From CAYILC01 sp964364145 (GTDB taxonomy: Bacteria; Patescibacteriota; Microgenomatia; UBA1400; UBA12028), in contig CAYILC010000013.1 in the NCBI GenBank assembly GCA_964364145.1, forward strand, positions 1 to 17,221: 17,221 nucleotides of DNA. The letters run 5' to 3'. How positions within the stretch are numbered: the stretch's first letter is position 1; each line of letters starts with the position of its first letter. The notes under the pieces are model-generated. The model saw only the letters and a program-made list of their open reading frames with translations, was not told the origin of the DNA and made no database searches. Positions 1-6,090 of the stretch are shown here, one piece after another. The position numbers were made by a program, and so were the translations under genes.

Positions 1-133
1 AAATTGTCTAGATGTATTTTATGATCTCTCAATGAAAAAAATTCCTCGGTATCTAGTCATTAGACTTGTAGCGAAATAAGAAATGAGTTCCTTCGTCTAG
101 GCCATTATTTGGCAATACGCTACAATACAATCT
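1..133. other. Upstream non-coding segment with leader-like repeat
   Basis: I see no gene here. The segment holds the element TTGTAGCGAAATAAGAAA (about 66-83), which recurs before the L25 gene near 16637-16654. It also has two short CTAG motifs, TCTAGATG near 7-14 and ATCTAG at 51-56, that resemble pieces of the CTAG palindromes found elsewhere in the window. The last 13 bases carry a candidate -10 for the first gene. Confidence 0.4.
121..131 (+). promoter_or_regulatory. Candidate -10 region of the first T4SS-like gene
   Basis: Two overlapping TACAAT hexamers (121-126 and 126-131) sit directly before the ATG at 134. With the upstream hexamer, transcription would start at or next to the ATG and give a leaderless mRNA. 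No Shine-Dalgarno sequence is visible and no clear -35 was found. The call rests on the hexamer and on the same arrangement at other genes in this window. Confidence 0.4.
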
Positions 134-3100
134 ATGCCTCAGCCACAGTTTTTTACTCCAGAAGCATTGAGAAAAAATCCATATGTAGAACATTTTTACT
201 ATTCTCTTCACGATTATTCAACTTGGCCACCAGAAAAAATAGGTATGGCTTTGTTCCATATTGAAAAACTTGTAGAGAATCTTAATCTCCTTCCAAGGTA
301 TTTAGAAAAAGTACGAAAGGCACAAGAAAAGAACGAAAAAGAAGAGATTATAGATACGTCAACTGGACTCTCGTATACCCAGGTAGTAAACATTGTTATT
401 GGTGTAAAAAGTATAGTTGATGCCTACTCATCATATGGAATTCGAAAGGACTTGTTTCATGGTAGAGAACTCTTCGATGCCTCGGCAAAAACCTCTAGTC
501 TAGGAATAAATAACAGCGTTAAAGCTGAGATAAAATACTTTAAGGATGCTTTAGAGCTACTCCAATGTTTCTACGAAGCCAAGACTATCGAAACTATGGA
601 GTTCAAACGATTACAAGAAGAGGCATCACGCGTTGTGGTGCCAATAGAAGAAACTCCTTCTCCCACACCCCCTTCAGAACTACCAACCGCTGCTATTCCC
701 ATTATTCCAGGTGGTGGAAAAGGTGCTGACGAGGACAAAAAGAAAAAAGAAAAAGACGAGAAAGAAAAAAAGAAAGAGGAAGAGGATAAAAAGAAACATC
801 CGCAGAAACCACTTGAGAAAGACTCGTTCACAAAACTCGCCGAGTCCGATCGTCTTTTCCGACGCGAGGTCATGCGCATCGAAAGCGCCATTACGCATCA
901 ACTCGCCTCAATCTACGGAGTTCCAGAAAATCAATATCAAGCGTTTTCAGAACAAATCGCTCGATATGTTACCCCGATTATTCTGGTCAAACTCAAAAGT
1001 CTTAACAGCACAGACCTTGAAACCGCACTACAAAATAGCCCTTTTGCCAGAATAAAGATCTATCAGCAAACGTTGTCTTCTCTGCAACGCAGTGTTGTGT
1101 TTCAAGCAACATTAAAAAAATATCTTATTCAGACAGTTAATGCAGATGGTAAACCACGTACCGAAGCAGAAATTCAACAACTCTCAAACACACATTCGCT
1201 CGAAAAGGTTGCGCAAAGCATAGAACCTTTTTACGTTCAAGCAGTAAACAAAGATAAGTCGCTGGGGGAAAACCCATTAACTCCAGCTCAAATCGCAATC
1301 ATTGCTGAAACTCACGCCATTTCTGCAGATACCATTGAAGATTCACTGCGCAATCTTCTCGAACAAGTAAGATTGCCGGATGGTCGTCGACTTGCCGATT
1401 CGCAAATCAAGGACATTTTTGTCCGTCTTCAACGACTAGGGATTACAAAACAATACACTACAGCACTTAGTGATCGTGATCTTGATGCGTTCTTTGCTGT
1501 TTTTAAGCAATCGTTTGGTCATGAAGCAAATAGTATTATCGAGGCTTTCCGATTCGCAACCGGCGAAAAAAGCGATCGGTTTCTTGCCAGGATTCTTCTC
1601 CACTATAGCGACAAGATTTCTTTAGCGATTTTCCACAACTCTGCCGAAACTCCATCACAGCGAAATCTTGCCGCGCTCTATGCAGTTCCGCAAAACGTTC
1701 CTGGACCGATGCAAAAAGAGGCAGATAAAAGTCTCGAACTCACGATTCAAGGGCGTGGATACAAAGGTGTTGGTTTGGCGATGTTTTCTTCCACAGCAAG
1801 TATACAAACTCGCAAACCTAGCACTGAAAAAGAAAAAAACATCATTGAACGCGCTCTTGGGTTCAAGGCAGAACTCCAATATCACATGGAGATGAATGCT
1901 CAAAAGACGCATGTTCTGAATAAAAAAGGCAAGCGTATCTTTTCCGTTCGCGAAAAAACCATTACCTATCTTTTTGGCCAAATCTTTGGGATTGAAACGA
2001 CCGATATTCAAACACAAATACATTTCGATCGGTTCGATGGCGAAGCGGATTATTACGAAATGATGCCCTCGTTCCTCATGAATGTAGAGGGAGATGATCT
2101 TGATCAGTCTTTTTCTCTCCCTTTCTTTGATGCAGAACAAGACGACGAGAAGGCGCAAAAACGAAAAGATGAAGAAATGGGCTTGTTCGCCGCAAAAGTA
2201 TTTGGATTTCTTTTCCTTGGGCCAGAAGCATTTGAGGCTGTCGAAAAGATTTACCAAGTTGCCGGAGTCGTGCGCAATATTCCCATCATTGGAGATATCG
2301 TTGATAAATCTGTTTTTGACAAATTCCGCTTAGCCGGCAAACTGTTTGACCTCCTTCTCAAGGGAATAATGTTTATCATTGCCTTAAATATTCTTGGCCC
2401 CATACTCTGGATTTTGGGAGCACTAAAAGCCTGGAACGCGGCGGTTGCATTTTTTCAGCAACTCAATCTTCTTTCTTCACTGCAAGCCGGGCTGAATAAT
2501 CTTACGCGTGGAGTAGGAGAACTTGCCGGTACCACAGCGAAAAACGCGGCCAGCGGCGCACAAGCCACAACGCGGCATCTTGCGGGAATGAATGGGGCCG
2601 CTCAAGAGGTGTTGGGAGCTCCTATCTCTGTAAATGCTGTTATTTATGGAACCGTTGGGATAGTTGTTGGAACCGTTGTTGTGCAGAGTATTATTATGAG
2701 TTCGTTCCTTACGCCGAGACAATATGCGGGGGGGTTGCTGAATCTTCCTTACAGGGGACTACAACCACCAAACATCGGCTGTCTCAAACCCATTACTCAA
2801 CTGGCTGATATTAATACTCTTTCTCCTTTAGTTGGCGACACGCTCGAACCACTTACCGATGCACAAATCTCACAAATCTCACAAGCAGCCGGACAAGTGT
2901 TCGCTTCCAAAACATATTTCAATTTATTATGCGCTCTAGGGGATATTAATGTTGCGTATGCACCAAATAAAGAAGGAGCAGGTGAAATATTTCACACGGG
3001 CGCAACCTATACCATTGTTATGCGCATGAAAGTGCTTGGATCTTCAGTTGGATGGAGTCAGGGCGTAGTAAACTACACCCTCATTCATGAAATGGGCCAC

Positions 3101-3373
3101 GTGTTGGATAATAGAACGGGTTTGGGACAAAAAATGGCACAGAACAACACAATCACTGGATGTTTTCCAACCTATCCATTAAAAACATATTGTGCTTTTC
3201 ACATAATTCCCGAAACATTCGCCGAGGCAAACACAATTTATATCAACCCTGGGTGCTATCCCGGCGCTGCGACTGATCCTGACTTTGCTGCCTGCGGAAC
3301 CTTTAACTTTAATAGAGAACAACCACAACTATACGATTGGATCCGAACAAACGTTTTTGGAGGTGAGATATAA
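134..3373 (+). CDS. Large T4SS-associated membrane protein with C-terminal HExxH (zincin-like) domain
   Basis: This 1079-aa protein is not a family I can name with certainty. The N-terminal ~170 residues are soluble. A Pro-rich stretch (about 171-195) leads into a highly charged Lys/Glu tract (about 197-226), followed by a long, mostly helical soluble region to about residue 680. Hydrophobic segments at about 742-771 and 835-860 look like membrane spans. The remaining ~220 residues contain HEMGH at 985-989, then VLDN, and further on PETFAEA, whose E1027 or E1031 could be a third zinc ligand, as in gluzincin-type peptidases. All six Cys after the second span (883, 933, 1010, 1020, 1041, 1054) lie in this tail and only one lies before it, suggesting disulfides outside the cytoplasm. 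Its position first in a PrgI/TraC/VirB4 set suggests the VirB6/TrbL-like channel component, here with a peptidase-like domain for wall or surface targets. That role is inference. The stop is 1 nt before the next start. Confidence 0.72.
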   Translation: MPQPQFFTPEALRKNPYVEHFYYSLHDYSTWPPEKIGMALFHIEKLVENLNLLPRYLEKVRKAQEKNEKEEIIDTSTGLSYTQVVNIVIGVKSIVDAYSSYGIRKDLFHGRELFDASAKTSSLGINNSVKAEIKYFKDALELLQCFYEAKTIETMEFKRLQEEASRVVVPIEETPSPTPPSELPTAAIPIIPGGGKGADEDKKKKEKDEKEKKKEEEDKKKHPQKPLEKDSFTKLAESDRLFRREVMRIESAITHQLASIYGVPENQYQAFSEQIARYVTPIILVKLKSLNSTDLETALQNSPFARIKIYQQTLSSLQRSVVFQATLKKYLIQTVNADGKPRTEAEIQQLSNTHSLEKVAQSIEPFYVQAVNKDKSLGENPLTPAQIAIIAETHAISADTIEDSLRNLLEQVRLPDGRRLADSQIKDIFVRLQRLGITKQYTTALSDRDLDAFFAVFKQSFGHEANSIIEAFRFATGEKSDRFLARILLHYSDKISLAIFHNSAETPSQRNLAALYAVPQNVPGPMQKEADKSLELTIQGRGYKGVGLAMFSSTASIQTRKPSTEKEKNIIERALGFKAELQYHMEMNAQKTHVLNKKGKRIFSVREKTITYLFGQIFGIETTDIQTQIHFDRFDGEADYYEMMPSFLMNVEGDDLDQSFSLPFFDAEQDDEKAQKRKDEEMGLFAAKVFGFLFLGPEAFEAVEKIYQVAGVVRNIPIIGDIVDKSVFDKFRLAGKLFDLLLKGIMFIIALNILGPILWILGALKAWNAAVAFFQQLNLLSSLQAGLNNLTRGVGELAGTTAKNAASGAQATTRHLAGMNGAAQEVLGAPISVNAVIYGTVGIVVGTVVVQSIIMSSFLTPRQYAGGLLNLPYRGLQPPNIGCLKPITQLADINTLSPLVGDTLEPLTDAQISQISQAAGQVFASKTYFNLLCALGDINVAYAPNKEGAGEIFHTGATYTIVMRMKVLGSSVGWSQGVVNYTLIHEMGHVLDNRTGLGQKMAQNNTITGCFPTYPLKTYCAFHIIPETFAEANTIYINPGCYPGAATDPDFAACGTFNFNREQPQLYDWIRTNVFGGEI
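3359..3367 (+). promoter_or_regulatory. Strong Shine-Dalgarno site setting the start of gene 2
   Basis: GGAGGTGAG lies 7 nt before the ATG at 3375 and inside the end of the preceding gene. It decides the start: the reading frame is open back to 3285, but only the ATG at 3375 has a ribosome binding site at proper distance. It also implies translation from the polycistronic mRNA of the preceding gene. Confidence 0.75.
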
Positions 3374-3374
3374 T

Positions 3375-3968
3375 ATGTCTATGCCCACACCCTTAAAGCT
3401 AACACTTTCTAATCTATCTAAAGACTTCCATTTTTTGATCACCAATAAAAAGGGTTTAGCTTTAATTGGATTTGCGCTTGTTCTCGTAATCATGATCACT
3501 GTTGTGCTACAGCAAAAACAACGAGTGCTTTATCCATGGAACGGAGTGATTCCAGGGAAAACATCTATTGCAGATTTAGAAAAAACGCTCGGCCAACCCG
3601 TTGGAACAAAACAGCAAGGAGATCAGGTTGTATATGGATTTAAGTCAGACTATCCATCATTTCCTCATGAAGTTGTAACCAACAACACCGGAACGGTCTC
3701 CTTTGTTCGCGAGTGGATTCCCACAGAAAATCCTAAAAAAATTGCCGATTATCTCAAAGAGCTAGGTCCGCCACAACTCATCACCACATCTTTAGATGAA
3801 GGCTATACCATCTATGCTTTTCCAAGCCGTGGAATAGCGTTTAACGCTCACACGGTCACCGGAACTCTTTTTCACATTTGGCATTTTTCTCCCACGACGG
3901 TGGACCAATTCAAAAAAGAATTTGCGCAATATTTTGAACAAAAAGAGCCCAATCAACCCAAGTTTTAA
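3375..3968 (+). CDS. Single-pass membrane protein of unknown function in the T4SS-like locus
   Basis: I do not recognise this 197-aa protein. It has a short polar N-terminus ending in Lys-Lys, one hydrophobic span at about 27-46, and a soluble domain of about 150 residues. The topology is that of an N-in anchored extracytoplasmic protein. The domain opens with YPWNGVIPGKTSIADLEKTL followed by GQP, a pattern reminiscent of the small SmpA/BLIP-like folds (G-x-T-x-x-x-L-x-x-x-x-G-x-P), and a second related helix-turn (KKIADYLKELGPPQ) occurs about 55 residues later. The resemblance is weak and by eye. The start is 1 nt after the stop of the large HExxH protein and has a strong Shine-Dalgarno site, so the two are very likely co-translated. 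It could be a small periplasm-side subunit or a pilot/lipoprotein-like partner of the channel, although there is no lipobox Cys. Confidence 0.65.
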   Translation: MSMPTPLKLTLSNLSKDFHFLITNKKGLALIGFALVLVIMITVVLQQKQRVLYPWNGVIPGKTSIADLEKTLGQPVGTKQQGDQVVYGFKSDYPSFPHEVVTNNTGTVSFVREWIPTENPKKIADYLKELGPPQLITTSLDEGYTIYAFPSRGIAFNAHTVTGTLFHIWHFSPTTVDQFKKEFAQYFEQKEPNQPKF

Positions 3969-3980
3969 CTGTATGTTCTT

Positions 3981-4029
3981 TCATTCTAGCATTTAGCATC
4001 TAGAATCTAGATGCTAAATGCTAGAATGA
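3981..4029. repeat. Perfect CTAG-type palindrome, 24-bp arms around 1 nt
   Basis: The left arm 3981-4004 and the right arm 4006-4029 are exact reverse complements around a single central A at 4005. The arms are built of CTAG-containing units (TTCTAGCAT, CATCTAGA). The element fills nearly the whole gap between genes 2 and 3. It has no following T-run, so it is not a typical intrinsic terminator. Its right arm contains TGCTAGAAT, an extended -10 just before the next ATG, and by symmetry the left arm carries the same motif on the other strand. A related palindrome occurs at 12712-12747. Confidence 0.9.
4019..4027 (+). promoter_or_regulatory. Candidate extended -10 of the PrgI-family gene, inside the palindrome
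   Basis: TGcTAGAAT matches the extended -10 pattern TGnTAtaaT in most positions. The hexamer 4022-4027 is followed by exactly 6 nt and then the ATG at 4034, the spacing also seen at rpmH and rnpA. It would give a nearly leaderless mRNA. There is no Shine-Dalgarno site before 4034, which supports this reading. Confidence 0.45.
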
Positions 4030-4033
4030 TCTT

Positions 4034-5155
4034 ATGCAGGAGCACCCGGTTCCCCAAAACATTACCTCCTATGAGTTTCACCTCATTGGAAACATGACGC
4101 TAAAGCAGTTTTTTGAGCTTGCCGCGGGCGGTCTTTTTGCATTCCTTTCCTACACCTCAAACCTACCGGATCTTCTCAAATGGCCGCTTGTTTTTGTGTT
4201 TGTAGTCCTTGGCGTCGCGTTCGCTTTTGTTCCACTGGAAGAGCGACCGCTTGATCACTGGTTCATTGCTTTTATTCGCGCCATTTACAACCCAACAAAG
4301 TTTTACTGGAAGAAAACCATCCATATTCCGGACGTGTTCACCTTCACAAAAAACACACAACAACATGCGACCGACGAGGATCTTACGGCTTTACCAAGAA
4401 AACGCGCACGCGCCGAGGCCTATCTCCAATCCATCTCTCCAACACAAAAGGATGCCGTTGAGGAACTCGACGAACGAGCCGCAACAGTGCTTGATTTATT
4501 CCAAACCACGCCAGTTCATGGAGAAATAACAATGGAACATCGACATGATGAAATTGAAAAACCATCGCTCGAGGTTTCGATGCACAGTCTTCATGCGGCC
4601 TATTCTCTGCCGCCGCAAGAGGCCACGACAATTACCTCAGACCAGGCGGCACAACCATTGGTTGATGATCGCACTCGCATCGAGGCAATCTATACTTCAC
4701 CGGTAAACATCCCTCAAGATCAAATTATCTCTGTTGAACCGGGCAAGTCCACAACAATCTTTGAGAATAAAAATGTTTCATTGTCCGGAGAGGCTGGAGA
4801 GTATCAGGAGCAAACCGTTGCGCCGCAGTTCGCGTCCGGGGCTGTCCCAGCAAAAACAAACGCTCAACTTCCGTTTCCTAAAACTCCAACCATTCCCAAT
4901 CTCGTTGTTGGCATGATCTTAGATCCTAATGGAAAAATGATTGAACAATGCATTGTTGAGATTCGTGACCACACAGGAATGCCCGTTCGCGCGCTCCGAT
5001 CAAACAAACTTGGGCAGTTCTCAATCTCAACTCCCCTACCGGAAGGCGAGTATGAATTAACGGTCGAAAAAGACGGCTTCTCCTTTGATACAATGAAGTT
5101 GTCACTAAAAGGAAAGGTTGTCCTTCCATTAGAAGTTCGAGCAAAAACAGCATGA
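4034..5155 (+). CDS. PrgI-family T4SS membrane protein with carboxypeptidase-regulatory-like C-terminal domain
   Basis: This is a 373-aa protein. Residues 1-94 match the PrgI-family layout: a short cytosolic start (TSYEFHLIGNMTLKQFFELA), two close membrane spans at about 25-42 and 47-67, then VPLEERPLDHWFIAFIRAIYNPTKFYWKK in pieces typical of the family. PrgI-like proteins sit beside TraC/VirB4 in Gram-positive and CPR conjugation loci and are taken as VirB3-like inner membrane partners of the ATPase. Residues ~95-285 are a long, polar, probably disordered linker. Residues ~287-373 (VVGMILDPNGKMI... GQFSISTPLPEGEYELTVEKDGF) resemble a carboxypeptidase regulatory-like / CNA-B-type beta-sandwich, usually an extracellular module. 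The stop overlaps the next start (ATGA), so the next gene is translationally coupled. If both ends are on one side of the membrane, topology needs that side to be decided by the two spans. Confidence 0.82.
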   Translation: MQEHPVPQNITSYEFHLIGNMTLKQFFELAAGGLFAFLSYTSNLPDLLKWPLVFVFVVLGVAFAFVPLEERPLDHWFIAFIRAIYNPTKFYWKKTIHIPDVFTFTKNTQQHATDEDLTALPRKRARAEAYLQSISPTQKDAVEELDERAATVLDLFQTTPVHGEITMEHRHDEIEKPSLEVSMHSLHAAYSLPPQEATTITSDQAAQPLVDDRTRIEAIYTSPVNIPQDQIISVEPGKSTTIFENKNVSLSGEAGEYQEQTVAPQFASGAVPAKTNAQLPFPKTPTIPNLVVGMILDPNGKMIEQCIVEIRDHTGMPVRALRSNKLGQFSISTPLPEGEYELTVEKDGFSFDTMKLSLKGKVVLPLEVRAKTA

Positions 5156-6039
5156 ACACTCATATTCAATCCACCACACAAAACTATCTTGAGATCTTTG
5201 ACGTCACCAATGATATTGTTATTCTCCGCGATGGTTCCGTTGCGATGGTGTTGGCGGTGAGTTCAATAAATTTTGGGTTGTTGGCCGAAGAAGAACAAGA
5301 CTCAATCATTTACTCATACGCTGGACTCTTAAACTCTCTATCATTCCCCATCGAAATTGTTGTGCGGTCGCAGAAAAAAGATGTGACGACATATTTGCGA
5401 TATGTGCAGGAGTGGGAAGATAAAACCCTTTCACCGCTTCGCAAAACGCAGATTCGGCGATACCGCGAGTTTGTGAGCGAACTTGTGAAGGAGCGCCGCA
5501 TCCTGGACAAAAAGTTTTATGTCGCAATTCCATACAAAGGCGCCTCTGTTGATGCAAAGTCTATGATTCCATCAATAAAGAAGAAGAATGAGATGCCACT
5601 ACTAGACCGAGCATACATCTTAGAGCGAGCGCTCACCGATCTCGAACCAAAGCGAGACCACCTTATCGCGCAGTTTGGCCGCATTGGGTTGATGGCAAGA
5701 CAATTGAATACGCAAGAACTCATTCAACTGCTTTACACAATTTACAATCCTGGATCGTATGAAGGACAAAAAATGACCGATACCCGCAGTTACACTACCG
5801 CTGTTGTGGAAGCAAGTTTGTCTGGTGTGATCCAACAACCTGCGTTGCAAAACTTTACACAAGACGTTGGGCCGCAGAATACGGAAGTGACGACACAAAG
5901 TCCGAACGTTTCCACCATAGCCGATACTCAATCACAAAATCAGCCATCATTTCTTCAAGAAAATCCTTCGGGGCTAAGCCCATCTCAACCCCAGCAACAA
6001 ACTCCACCGGTTGCCGAGGTATTTGGTGGACAAGCATAA
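5152..6039 (+). CDS. TraC-like domain protein (VirB4 N-terminal-like), T4SS-associated
   Basis: This 295-aa protein begins with a region (about 12-83: YLEIFDVTNDIVILRDGSVA, then a run through SFPIEIVVRSQKK) typical of the TraC-like domain found upstream of VirB4 in CPR and Firmicute conjugation loci. This domain corresponds to the N-terminal part of TraC/VirB4 ATPases that docks on the membrane channel. There is no Walker A motif, so it is not an ATPase by itself. A helical middle (LDRAYILERALTDLEPKRDHLIAQFGRIGL) is followed by QLNTQELIQLLYTIYNPG, a motif I associate with VirB4-type N-terminal domains. From about residue 240 the tail is Gln/Pro/Ser-rich and probably disordered. The ATG overlaps the stop of the PrgI gene by 4 nt. 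Its next-door VirB4 carries the motor domain, so this pair may be a split or duplicated VirB4 system. Confidence 0.8.
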   Translation: MNTHIQSTTQNYLEIFDVTNDIVILRDGSVAMVLAVSSINFGLLAEEEQDSIIYSYAGLLNSLSFPIEIVVRSQKKDVTTYLRYVQEWEDKTLSPLRKTQIRRYREFVSELVKERRILDKKFYVAIPYKGASVDAKSMIPSIKKKNEMPLLDRAYILERALTDLEPKRDHLIAQFGRIGLMARQLNTQELIQLLYTIYNPGSYEGQKMTDTRSYTTAVVEASLSGVIQQPALQNFTQDVGPQNTEVTTQSPNVSTIADTQSQNQPSFLQENPSGLSPSQPQQQTPPVAEVFGGQA

Positions 6040-6072
6040 AAAGATAGCAACAAAACAAAAGCTCACATCTCA

Positions 6073-6081
6073 TGGTAATAT
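6073..6081 (+). promoter_or_regulatory. Candidate extended -10 before the VirB4 gene
   Basis: TGgTAATAT lies in the 51-nt gap before the VirB4 ATG at 6091. The hexamer 6076-6081 ends 9 nt before the start, giving a leader of only a few nucleotides. There is no Shine-Dalgarno site in front of the ATG. It could be an internal promoter of the operon; no clear -35 was seen. Confidence 0.35.
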
Positions 6082-6090
6082 GTTAAAGTT

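Noticed and set aside
711..800. Lys/Glu-rich low-complexity tract as a sign of frameshift or repeat expansion
   Set aside because: The frame stays open on both sides and the tract separates two folded-looking regions, so it is more likely a charged linker.
1655..2257. A 200-codon open frame on the minus strand
   Set aside because: It lies wholly inside the large HExxH protein gene, has low-complexity Phe/Ile/Cys-rich content and no recognisable domain, as expected for an antisense shadow.
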